Shown in pieces: positions 50,633 through 61,719 of a DNA stretch of 64,000 bases (its first letter is position 1; the number at the start of each line of letters is the position of its first letter). The notes under the pieces are model-generated. The model searched no databases. It saw only the letters and a program-made list of their open reading frames with translations, and was not told the DNA's origin. This DNA is from Stromatinia cepivora (taxonomy: Eukaryota > Ascomycota > Leotiomycetes > Helotiales > Sclerotiniaceae): the NCBI GenBank assembly GCA_014898415.1, contig RCTD01000008.1, positions 186,001 through 250,000 on the forward strand, written 5' to 3'. A program made the position numbers and the translations under genes.

Positions 50633-53600
50633 CTACCCCCCAACAACAACAAACTCCCCCACCGTGGCCCCCACCCCATCCTCCTCCCAACACCCCTCCA
50701 CAACCAACCTAACAAACTTCCCACTCCACGCCCCCCCCTCAACCAGCACCCTCGTTTCATTCCCCACAACGGGTACTACATTTTCCGAATTTGCACTTTG
50801 GGTTTGCGTCGCATTACCATTACCATTACTCTCACTCATCGTATACGGTAAACTGGGGGAAATATCTTCAATATCAATGGTCCATTCATTACCATATATT
50901 TGTCCTTCGCCCGTGGTTTCGTTGCCGAAGATGACGGAGGCGCGGAGAGGTGGTCGGAGTCCCCAGTTGAAATAGATGGTTCGGATGGGAGAGGGAGGGA
51001 TAGAAGTAGTGTCTATGAGGAGGGAGGAGGATTCGTTTGTAGAGGGTTGCCAGGAGGTAGATGTTGCGCCGTCGATGGCTGCGACGGGGAATTGACCGGC
51101 TGAAAATGTATCATTGGATGTGACGGGCAAACATTGAAGGAGATTGTTGGGGGTCGTTAATTTTTGGAAGTAGAGACGGTTGGGGATGGTGAGGGTTTGG
51201 TTTATGGCGATATTGTAGGATGTTGTGTTTGAGGCATCGGAACCTGGAATTCCGACTACGAAAGGGAGAGTGGTGTTTTGGTAGAGATCGCTCAGGGTTG
51301 TGGTAGGGAAACGAGTAATGTTTGTGTGTGTGGTGTTCATGGTTGCTGAAAGAGTTGCTCCTGCGTAGTGGAAAGTGCGAACTCTGATGTGGGAGATTTG
51401 AGGCGGAAGTGAAGGGTTGAGAAATAGAGTTGGTTGATCTGTTCGAATACCCAGATAGCCGAATGGTACAACTTGGTCAGCTCCTCCATGACCAGTCAAG
51501 AATGGGAATGCTGGGTTTGTGCCTCCGTTCAGTGTAACATCATCGATGACTTGCTCAGAAAACTGATACCATGGTGCTCGGAGGTATGGAAGGAAACCAT
51601 TTAGAGTGTAAGTATATGCGGAACATCCGGATGGAGATAAAGCGTTTGCACCAACAGCGAAGATAGAATAAGTCATGGCAGGTCCATCAGGTGATTGTCT
51701 ATTTGCATACTTTGGTTTAAGTTAGTTCAGTGAATATTCATAAAATGAGGGACACCTACATAATCTAAATCCAGAAGTTTATCCGCCTCCGTATAATTTT
51801 GATTGAAATCCAAGGGGTAATTCAACAAAACGACATCAGCTTGCTTAACCGCAGCACTATTGTTCATTGTTTGATATTCCAACGTGATATTGGAAGCTGC
51901 AGATGGAAATTCGATATTCTGTTGCAGCTGTAGCCACGTTGAATTGACTTCCAAACCCTCAGAAATTCTCAAACTGTTTGCTAATTCCAATAAACTTGCC
52001 GCGGAGGCCATCGTGAATGCTCCATTGTCTATGTTGTTGGCATACTCATCTGGATCCGTCATATTGTGAACCCAGTATGTTTGTGTTGTTTCATTGTATT
52101 CAAGTAAATGCCCTGTCATAATGGCTGTACTCTCTATAATCTGTCTAGGTCCATTATTGAACCACGTCTTGTTATTTGTGATGTTGTATTCCTGTATTAA
52201 GTTGAATGAAATGTCATAGTTGAGATGATATTGGTAATCTACACAAGGACCCGTGCCGGTACAGTTTCCATACCTTCCAGTAGTCCAGGAGTAAAGTGAG
52301 CTTCCATTTGGATAATTGTTGAATGCTGCATTTGCTAAGGATTGATTATGCTGCTTGACGCGGAAATTGCTGATTTGCTTGCTCCATTCTGGAAACGCCA
52401 AATTGAGACCAGGTGCCATCCAATAATCAGCATCCCAAAAAACTAACCCGGCATATGAATCGGAATATAGTCCTCCAACTGAAATACTGTTGTCATTCAA
52501 CCCGCTACCTTCGGGTTGTAAATTTTGGAGGAGATAGTAGGTATTTGCAACTGAAGCAATATGAAGTGCTTGAACATCGGGATCATCTGGTAACTCCCCG
52601 GTGACTGGATCCGTAAAGTCATCCACGGAATCTGGTGTCAAAATTCCGGCCCAAGCTGCAATATGTTCCGCTAAAAGGTTGTCCCATCCAGACTCTTGTG
52701 CTGACCTTTGAGCTTCTCGAGCTACACTTTCAGCATTGACAAATTTGTCTGTTGAGGCAATTCCAACATATTTATAAAAGGTCGCAGTTTCTCCAGCTTT
52801 TAAACTGATGTCGAAAGATTGACCAATTGTTTTATCGTTTGCAGAGCTTACGTAGGCTCCACTGGCATTAGTTCTCGACGAAGTATTTGTGTAGCTGTTG
52901 GAGAAGTTGACACCGGAGATAACAAATCCCGTGATATCTGGAAGATTACTAGGGTTCACTGCCGAATAAATGGTAGTCCCATTATCATCTAATCCTTTGG
53001 ATGATGGAGTAGATCGAACGGCACTCTGACCATCCAACAAATCCGTGACCTGCCCATCGACATCGGCCGAGGAAACAATAGTAGCCTTCACGGCCACAAC
53101 GTTCGGTCTTTCTCTACTGAAAAATGCAGCATATGAGACATTGAAAGTAGAATTCTGAATCGGCGACCATGTATAGTTCCATTCTGCCAAACCAGTCTGA
53201 AATGAAATCTTGGAAGAAAAATTCGTAATTGATGTATTGCTAACCGTAGCATCCAGAAAATTAGACCCAAAGGAGAATATTATACTGGTGGGATGTGGGA
53301 TTCCACTAATGAAAGATTCCCAGCCATACTGATTTAACCAAGGATAATTTGTACCTTGAGGAGGTATCTCCGGACGTTCTACATTGTAAAATCCAGATAT
53401 AGTGGCAAATGAAATTCTATCACTGAACAATGGCCATCCATTGGAAGGTGATGTACCATTTGGATCTGTTTGATTGACATCTTTCTCAAAGAATGGGCCT
53501 GCTCAATATTTATGAATTAGCACTAATATTATGATGATATATTCCAAGTTTCCAAATGGTCAGCCGTACCTGCTGCTGCAAGAGAAGCTCCAGTGTACCC

Positions 53601-53777
53601 ATTGGCAAGTGACAATCGCGATTGATAATGACCTGGAATGAATGTAGTGGTAGTCAAGGACCAATCATCTTGATTCCAAGTTGATAGTCCGGCACTGATA
53701 GAGAAGTCGGTGGCAGCAACTACAGCTAAAGAGAATAGCCATATGCTTCCTAGGAGACAAAGAATGGAAGTTACCAT
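50633..53777 (-). CDS. ATH1: secreted acid trehalase (GH65)
   Basis: Minus-strand exons 53570-53777, 51760-53498 and 50633-51709, giving 1007 residues. Introns are 71 and 50 nt. A hydrophobic N-terminus (TSILCLLGSIWLFSLAVVAA) is a good signal peptide. GH65 landmarks: GYTGASLAAAGPFFEKDVNQ near 60-80, GLVFWDADYWMAP at about 420-432, IESTAIMTGHLLEYNETTQT and TDPDEYANNIDNGAFT with the likely general-acid Glu at about 554, then YANRQSPDGPAMTYSIF. Many N-x-S/T sites indicate heavy glycosylation. Known reaction: trehalose to two glucose outside the cell or in the vacuole at acid pH. The start is ATG 53777; the ~190 bp upstream shows no further exon. Confidence 0.95.
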
Positions 53778-54516
53778 GTTGAAATTCAAGATCCGTAGGT
53801 CATAAACTTTAGATTAAGGGAGACAATTCTAAATCCATAGCAGAGAAGTAGAATGAAGGTCTGGATATAATTAGTGAAAGCAACGATAATCAATCATAGG
53901 TGATGACGTGCTTCTTGCTTCCTACTTCCTGCTTGGCTTTTTCTGGGTTATTTCTCCTGTATGGGACAATATGGAGAACAAGAGAAAGAAAATAGAAAAC
54001 TGGCAATATTAACCTTTTTGGTGTGTTGGCGTCCTTGTAATTTGTAATTATCACTTGGCAGTCACCAAGAACCAAGTTTCTAGAAACAGCAGGGTGCATT
54101 TTGCGGGGTTGGGAAGGCGGGGTAAAAAGAATTGCAGGGAGTACAAGTAGAAGAAGCGGTTAATTTTTTATCAAGTCACATGGACCCTAGCTTACGTAGT
54201 TTGAGGTTTTAGTACGGAAAAGGTGGCTTGTGTCATATCTACCCCCAATCAAACCACATCCTTTCTTTCCTACATCCACCTGTTTTCTGCACCTAGCCTC
54301 TTTACGTTATATCAGAAGGATTCATTCATTACCAAAAAAGCTTTCACCGTATTTGCTGACATGCAGGAGTATCACAGCGGTAGAGTCCGCATGATATGAT
54401 GTCTCGGAAAAAAGTTGGGACGACGTTACTACAGTGTTCAAACTTTGATCATCATTTGTGAACTTGTTTCTAAGCCAAGAATTATTGATTTCTCTTTTAC
54501 GATATTTTGTCCTTAT
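53778..54516. other. intergenic, no gene seen
   Basis: Trehalase promoter side and the 3' side of the ArfGAP gene. Short open frames only. Confidence 0.5.
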
Positions 54517-56657
54517 TCACCGCCTCCCACTAATTTGCCCCCATGCATCCGGACTATGTCTTCCATTTTGCCAACCCCCACCATCTATCATCATACTCTC
54601 GCGACTGATTTGTCTCCCAGATCCATTGCTTGTGTTCGTTCCCCCGCTCGGTGCTGTCGTTCCATTCGACATGAAGGGATTGTTACTACCGCCTGACATT
54701 TGTTCATTAGGCTGAGCCATTTCCACGGCTTGAGGTGCCTGCTGTTGGATGGGATCTGGTTGTTGTTGTTGTTGTTGCTGAATTTGAGTGGGCGCTAATT
54801 GAGGATAATTGTAGAGATCCAATATACTACGCTTATCTACTAATCTTCCAGTCGGCTGTGGCATCATAGGGTAGGTTTGCTGCCGATATTGGTCGTACTG
54901 AGAGTTTTGGGGTTGCGCCTGAGGTTGTTGGTATTGAGATTGCGGCTGTTGTTGATATCCATATTGTGGTTGCAATCCTTGCTGTTGTTGCTCTTGCTGT
55001 TGCATATTTGCTTGGTTGAGGAATGGATTCATTTGTGGAGGATTTTGTCCTACCATATTGTAGTTCCCAGGTGGATATTGTTGTTGTGGCATTTGAGCGA
55101 CTGGACTTGCAAACAAAGTTTGATTCGTTGCCGATTGTTGCATAAAAGGATTTAATTGGAGGTTAGTGTTGATGACTGGCGGCACTGCTTGTTGCATGAA
55201 TGGATTGGTATTCATGTTATTTCGGTCGATTTGCTGTGACTGAGATTGTTGGCCCGGATTTTCGTATATGACAGGCTGATAGTGGTGCTGTGGTATGGAA
55301 GGAACAGGAGGTGCCATAGATTGTTGATATAGTTGTTGTACTGGCGGTGGTTGAGGACCAGGGACTCCACCTGTGTGGTGAGGGAAAAGGGGCTGTGGCG
55401 AAGAAACCGACATATTTTGAAATGCCTGATTCAGATTGAGTTGTGATTGAGATGGCATTAATCCGAACGGATTTGTGCTCGTAGTGTTCTGATATGGGTT
55501 TCTTCCCATCATCTGACGTTGTGCTTGTGCCATTGAACCTGTAGATTGTGTAGACTGCACTTGAGGAAATACTGGACTATCAAGTCTGTCGAATGGGTTG
55601 TTGGAGGCTGATGTTGTTGCGGGACTGGTTGCTTGAGGCCGCTCAAATGATAGACCAGGTGGACTAGCTGGTGTCCGCGGCCCGGAAGAATTTATAGAGG
55701 ATGCTGTTCTTGCATTGGATCCGCCTTCGCCCAGCCGGACTAGAGTTTCAATGGACTTCTCCAAATTTCCATTTAAGCCCTTGAGCACTGTTGTATTCCT
55801 CTTCTCATCCTTAAAGCCTAATTCTCGTAATTTCGCCATCTTCGACTCGAGGTCATCCGTTGCGTCTAGAGAAGTTCCAAATATCCTTGAATGTTTATTT
55901 TTTCTCGGTGGTGAAGGCGGTTGGCTATAATCGTTAAATTCTGCGCGCGCATCTTCATTGTCTTTTTTCGCTTTCGAAGAAAGGGGGAATATTGAAGAAG
56001 CCGATCTAAAGCCAAATTTCGTCCCATTCTTAGGAGGGAGCGGTGGAGGGTGATCGTCTGAACTCGTACTACCTGTGTGATTCCGCCTTTGGGCTTGAGG
56101 TCCATTACTATATTTCTGCCGTATAAACCGTTCCATGGCCGAATCAGCCTCATCAGCGTCGATAGGGATTGGAGGTCGGGTATTTTGTGGATTGTAAATT
56201 CGATTCGATGCAACATTTCCAACCTTTGTCATATGCTGTCAAACCATTAGAAATAATACTGGAATGTATTCTTTATGAACCCACTTCTACTTGATCCTTC
56301 GACCATGAATCCATACTCAGCGATTTAACCTTTGTGATATGTGTTCCCAGCTTTCGGTGTAAGGCCGCGCAACGCATGCACAAGAAAATCCCCAACTATT
56401 CCGTTGTCAGTAAGTGTCAGAACACAAGTCCTCCTCGCTCAATGGATGGTGCGCCGGCGATCGATATGAACTTACACTCCAACTTGCCCATCCTATATCC
56501 GTGAATCAGTTCATGTTTGTTGAATATGGAGCCTCTAAGTCTTACCTGGATTCCTTGCCTGGCAGTCGGCACAAACATTATTCCCTGGGGATTTTACAAG
56601 TTCTTGAAGAGCCATTTCATTCCGCGCAAGCTGTCGCTTGCTCAACATTCCCGACAT
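54517..56657 (-). CDS. ArfGAP zinc-finger protein with UBA domain (Gts1/ucp3-like)
   Basis: Minus-strand exons 56546-56657, 56476-56492 (17 nt), 56285-56395 and 54517-56235, giving 652 residues. Introns are 53, 80 and 49 nt. The ArfGAP domain spans about residues 10-125: zinc finger NNVCADCQARNPGWASWSLG followed by FLCMRCAALHRKLG, then THITKVKSLSMDSWS and HMTKVGNVASNRIYNP. The arginine finger is the Arg of LHRKLG. A UBA domain follows at about 208-248 (DLESKMAKLRELGF to KSIETLVRLGEG). The rest is Gln/Pro/Asn-rich with many NPF motifs (NPFD, NPFG, NPFM), typical EH-domain ligands in endocytosis. Known role: stimulates GTP hydrolysis by Arf in vesicle traffic. Start chosen at MSGMLSKRQLARNE, just before the conserved finger. 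Confidence 0.93.
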
Positions 56658-57794
56658 GGTTGGTAATGAAAGTAAGTATTAAAAGTTGTATTGGGATAAG
56701 TTCGAGATGTGTAGGAAACAAATTGAAGTAGTTGGTTGATCAAGGAAGTTATCTCGAAAAGTTGAGAGTGCATTTATTTCGGTATAATTACAGCTTTATA
56801 CAAAGACATACGGGTGAATGTACAAGAACTCGTAAGTATCGTTTCCAGTCGTAAAATCGTTGAAGAGAGAAAAAGGCGGATCAGGTTATGGTCGGTATGC
56901 CCGTGTCTTTAGATTTCAAAGGCAATGTCACCAAAGTGGACAAAGGAACAATAAGTGGAGAGTTGGGAAATAAGGGTAGAGATGATGAGATGAGAATGAA
57001 GAATGAAGAAGTCCGAAGGTATGAAAAGCTTCAGAAGAGAGAGAAAGATTGGAGAAAGGAGATGAAACCGAGAGCTTCGGGTGAAGTTCCAAGGTCGGCG
57101 TGAAGCATAAAACCTTATTGCCTTGCAAATAAATTATATAATCACCTAAATGGTTTACCTTGTAGTTATGGATTAATTAAAATTGAAATTCATTTACTGC
57201 CAAATCAATTTTGGTAAATGTCTCACTGATAAATCCTTCTTCCTTTTATTAATTTTACATCAGCTTAATATTGGTTAACTTCCTTATTCTACCAATATCG
57301 AAATGTTATTCCTTTATTTCAGGAACCAATACTTCTAGATCCGAGATTATGATTTCCATCTGGAGAAAGTTTACCAGCATCATCATGATTTATTTGTTGA
57401 TCATCCATACAATTCCAGTTAGATTCATCCGTCAACTATCCGTGACCGAATGAGAATTATCTAACGGCGTGCTGCGTTCATGTCATCATGGTGAAGAATC
57501 TATACTCCTTTGCTTCAAAATTTATTTCCATTAGATAGGTCGTGTTGGTTGGCGCTTAAGAATTGGGTGCCAGGTAACAATTGTTGTTGGTTTTCAGTTA
57601 TGCGCTCATCAAGTGCGCCAATCTCTGACCGCATATTGCTTACTTATGGCCGTTTGTGATGGAGCTAATCGAGTGTGCTACGCGGAAGGAGGGAACGATA
57701 CCCCTCAGTTCCTCAATCCTTCATCGTTTATAGAGAATTCTTAACATCCAACAGATCAGATCAACTCTCCTTCAAGCAACCAAAGCTCTTCAAG
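56658..57794. other. intergenic, no gene seen
   Basis: Upstream of the ArfGAP and cupin genes. AG-rich tract at 56930-57090. No convincing gene. Confidence 0.5.
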
Positions 57795-58448
57795 ATGGGC
57801 TCGAATTATCAAACTCTAAAGCCTAGCTTTAATCCTTCACCAGAGTCCGACTCATCCCCACAAATCCAAGAAGTCGTCAAAGCACTCAACCTTCTCCCAC
57901 ATATTGAGGGAGGTTTCTTTGCAGAGACAGACCGAGCCCCAGACGTTGTTCCCTCCCCATTTGGCTCCGACAAATCCTCTACTTCAGACCTTGCACCTCA
58001 AAGACCTGGTTTTGACCCCACTGTGCGAAATTCTTCAACTACCATTTTCTATCTGCTTACGCCGAATGGCCCACAAGGCGGGTTCCATCGGAATAAGGGG
58101 AGAACGGTCCATACATTACACAGAGGGCGAGGAAGATATGTTTTGATACACGCTGATGAGGAGGGTTCGGAAAAGAGAATTGAAACCTTCATTGTCGGCC
58201 AAAATCTTGCTGCTGGCGAAAAGTTACAGTGGATTGTAGGTGGAGGGAAATATAAGGCATCCTACTTGTTGCCGGATGAAGAAGGTGGAAAGGATAGCCA
58301 AGGGCTTTTGATCAGTGAGACGGTAGTACCTGGTTTTGAGTATTGTGATCATGATTTTTTGTCTCCTGGAGGGTTAAAACAACTTGTGGGCGTTGAGAAA
58401 GCGGTGGAATTGAGCTGGCTACTCAGTCCTTTGGGAAAAGGGGAGTGA
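57795..58448 (+). CDS. cupin, DUF985 family
   Basis: Single exon, 217 residues, starting at ATG 57795 (MGSNYQTL). The open frame extends upstream without another ATG. Conserved blocks: IQEVVKALNLLPHIEGGFFA, the STTIFYLLTPNGPQGGFHR stretch typical of DUF985 cupins, TLHRGRGRYVLIHADEEG, EKLQWIVGGGKYKASYLL, and SETVVPGFEYCDHDFL near the end. It is a small double-stranded beta-helix protein. Homologues are poorly characterised; sugar-nucleotide or small-ligand binding is suggested but unproven. An insert of about 30 residues (SDKSSTSDLAPQRPG region) lengthens the first half relative to bacterial members. Confidence 0.88.
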   Translation: MGSNYQTLKPSFNPSPESDSSPQIQEVVKALNLLPHIEGGFFAETDRAPDVVPSPFGSDKSSTSDLAPQRPGFDPTVRNSSTTIFYLLTPNGPQGGFHRNKGRTVHTLHRGRGRYVLIHADEEGSEKRIETFIVGQNLAAGEKLQWIVGGGKYKASYLLPDEEGGKDSQGLLISETVVPGFEYCDHDFLSPGGLKQLVGVEKAVELSWLLSPLGKGE

Positions 58449-60059
58449 CGGAAAGTTTCCGCCCTCATATAACATGAAATGGGAAATGATTTGTAGAAAA
58501 AGAGGTTACTTTGTGAATTCCGAGTTTAGACTCTGCTGATATCAATTCTGACCCTTTCTTCATGCCATGCAAGTGTTAATTTTTGATACAATTTGCGCAA
58601 CGGAGGACAAATGAGTTGGTCGAATACATTCTTGAATCAGTCAATTGATCCCTTACAGTCATTGTTTTTCCATCTCTTCTGCGTCGTATATACTCGACAA
58701 GTCTCAAGTTTACTTTTCTATTAACAAGATTCACATTTACTTAACGCGTACTTGCAATAGAGGCAACTACCTTAGATTATATTATCACAACATGGAAGTA
58801 CACAATGCTATTGATGTTGAGATTGGTACTGTCTCATCTCAGAATCAAAGCTATCCTACCTAAAACGCACAATGCCTGCGATGATGCAAAGCATGCTACG
58901 TTGCTCGCACATCTCAGTTCAGGGTGAGATTCCTCTATGAGACACAAATGCTGGCTTGAGATTTTGGGATGATGTGAAGGCTGAAACTGCTATATCTATC
59001 TACATTCCTTCATGGAAGTTATCACACAATCAAGCTCTTCACTTAATGCCCGGTGTATGCCCGCCTATTCCAGTTGCTTTGTTACGTACCATGCCTTTGA
59101 AGCAAATGTGCATTTTGAAATTGGATCACTGTAGATGGTATTGAAATGTTGATGTGAAGTGGAATCTTAGAAGTTTAGTCCTCAAAATGAATACAGATAT
59201 TGTACATGGCTGCTTCTAATGCTCGAGATGAATAGGGATACTAGGAGTCCTATGTGCAGGATGATTTCGGTCATTGATACTTTATCATTCAGAGTGGATA
59301 ACGTTTCAAGACTCCATAGTTGCAAATGAATCTGGACATCAATATTTCACAAGCAGATGAAAATGAGGACTGGGCTTAGAAATCGAGGAGTGTGAAGAAG
59401 GAAAGATAAGCAAAAGCTGAATAGGGGTGCTTAGATGTTGCCAACGAGAGTTCAAAAAAGGCAAAAAGAGTTTAATACATACAACAATGGGGATTCGCTG
59501 GTGATCACGCACCCAACTACTAATCCACCGATCTGAAGTTTGTGTATGGCAAAACGGACGGGATGCCCAATTTTCTATGTCCCAGCGCAACACCAGTCGA
59601 AAGCACCATTTCCGATTTAGGTATTTCTTATTACCGTACAGTACGTACAATGAAATTATTCCCGAACATGGATAATAGTAACACGGATATAATAGTAACA
59701 TGGATAATAGTAATCCTGTCACCCTTATGGTATCAATAGCATAATTACAGAACACCGATTCGTGTATTTTGTATTTTGAAGGCCCAATACATTCTTGGAA
59801 TACGATTTTCAGAAACAGCTATTATTAACTTCAAATGCTCTCTTACCGAACCCCCCCTAAACTTATGAGTATAGTATGTACTAGACATCTAGGGAAGTGC
59901 GATATCTCTTATTCAACTCTTATACATCTTTAAATAAAATCTACCTCAATCTTTTTTCCTCAATATATATGAGCTTTTTTCCTTTCTTTTCGAACCAATA
60001 TTCCTTTAAGATGCTTTTAAACGCTAGATACCGAATCGTACAGTTAATGAACCATACCG
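58449..60059. other. intergenic, AT-rich, no gene seen
   Basis: 1.6 kb between the cupin gene and the DUF3435 relic. Short open frames only. ATAATAGTAACATGG-like units recur near 59670-59705. Confidence 0.45.
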
Positions 60060-61169
60060 AGGCTAAGGCCTGAAAACAAGCACTGGAGGATATTCAATAT
60101 CTCCCAAAAATCGTGAAACCGATATCGAAGAACTATATAAGGTTAGAGCGTCATTGGAGGGAGTAAAGTACTTATACTTTTCTAAAAGTAATTATATTAA
60201 TAACCTTAGATTTTATATCTATAGTATGGATTCCGGAAGCTATCTGCAGCCAAAAGAGATTATACCTTCGAAAGGAAAATTGAAGCACTTTATGGAATGG
60301 ATTTACAATATTTCAATTGGTATATTAAATATATATATAACGAATCGAAGTGTGAAAAATTCATAGAGGTCGTTTTGTGCAATGTATCGAAGAAAAACAG
60401 GAAACGAAATTCCCGATGAAATAAACAACGAAATTCTAACAGTAAGATTCTGATACATTTGCTCCTCTACATTTACTGACTTATTCAGTTCATCGAGACA
60501 GATCTAACCTTCCGAAACTCAGAATCCCTAACAACTAGGCAAGAAAAGTTCTTAGTAGATATACTAGATATCGAATTACTTCTAAGCTTCCTCTGGTCGT
60601 ACAACGATTATATCTTCAAACATCCACGATGCCGACTTCAACTCAGTTTCCTACTCTTATTGCTTATCTATACAGGGGCAAAACCTGGAACACTTATTGA
60701 ATCATCAGCATATCGAGGGAGTAACAAAGGATTATGTTATCAAGTACAGAATACCACTCTTCTTGTTTCCCAAATACTAATTCAGCATCTACAGGATTTC
60801 CAGCTTATCGACTTGTCAACAGCTGATGGAGAAATCGAACTTGTTTTGAAAATCTGCTTTCGGTTTGAGAAAGGAAATCGAACAATGCGATAAAATTTAT
60901 ATGGAAAAAGGGAATTCAAATGGATTACTTTCCCTTTCCACAAAGATCGTTCATGTTGTGGTCGATGCCCAATCACACATTTTCTCGGATTTGCTTTTGC
61001 GGATGATATATTTGAAACATTATAAGAGTCAGCGGATCTTCATTGTTTATATATTGGAAATCATAAGAAAAGCTTATTATTCAAAATAAAGGATTCAAAA
61101 CAGGACCAACCTGTTTTTCGATTCTGTAGGCCAAATAAGGAAATCTCTAACATAGAATTCCGTAATTAA
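60060..61169 (+). pseudogene. DUF3435 family (tyrosine-recombinase-related) pseudogene
   Basis: An ordered series of DUF3435-like segments. ALEDIQYLPKIVKP (frame 2, from about 60080) is followed by EIIPSKGKLKHFMEWIYN and YRRKTGNEIPDEINNEILT (frame 1, 60154-60441). A still-recognisable 47-nt intron 60442-60488 joins to FIETDLTFRNSES, FLWSYNDYIFKHPRCRLQLS, LIYTGAKPGTLIESSAYRGS, LKICFRFEKGNR, then ITFPFHKDRSCCGRCPITHF and FAFADDIF, ending at TAA 61167. Stops TAG 60364-60366, TAA 60891-60893 and TAA 61023-61025 interrupt it, with one frame change near 60150. The C-terminal half expected of the family is missing. DUF3435 proteins include Starship captains and crypton-like recombinases, but also many dispersed non-captain copies. 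Confidence 0.72.
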
Positions 61170-61719
61170 TTTGCACTAAGAGATTTCTACTAGTAGTAAG
61201 GTTGCCCCAATAATCCGGTTTCCAGTAAGACGGTTTGTAATAATATATTTCTACTGGTAAGATTTCTACTATAATATTTCTAATGGTACAGCTATACTTT
61301 GTACCGAAACGCGAAGGGCATGAGAATGAGAATGCGGGGTACGGTTTCTCGATCCCTGCATTTGACTGTACTGCCCCGCTGCACTTAGAACTTCTAGCTT
61401 CGCCGTACCCCAATTGATTTCTCCGTCACTAATATGAGCGAACAAAATCATTCGTACCCTTGGTCTTAGCCAACGCCGGCAAAGGTAAACCTCTGCCACT
61501 TGCGCCAGAATCAACATTGGTTTCAGCATTAAAGATGGAGAACAGGATGCTCCTGACAGAGAATGAGGCTCTCTGCCGGGATGTGGAAGTCTACAAGGAG
61601 CAAATTTGCCGGTACCGACGGATCGCACAGCCCAAAGGAGAAGAATGGAAGCCACCTATTGAGAAATCGTCTTGCTCTAGTAAAACATGAGACTTAGAAC
61701 TATTTGATTGAACTGTCAA
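61170..61719 (+). other. short segment with a possible coiled-coil coding remnant
   Basis: A plus-strand open stretch at 61460-61690 holds a Leu/Glu-rich coiled-coil-like segment (ALKMENRMLLTENEALCRDV) and ends KSSCSSKT. Such a tail resembles the C-termini of some fungal DDE transposases, but that is a weak impression. TTTCTACTGGTA-like units recur at 61185-61290. Confidence 0.3.

Noticed and set aside
50511..50975. Plus-strand open frame rich in Pro/Thr
   Set aside because: Antisense of the trehalase C-terminus and its AT-rich 3' flank.
54877..55155. Leu-rich plus-strand open frame
   Set aside because: Antisense shadow of the Gln-rich part of the ArfGAP gene.
60060..61169. Calling a full Starship element
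   Set aside because: No element ends, cargo boundary or target-site duplication can be shown, and the gene is truncated.
61460..61690. Call of a pogo/Fot1-type transposase C-terminus
   Set aside because: Only a generic coiled coil is visible, with no DDE or CENP-B-like motif nearby.
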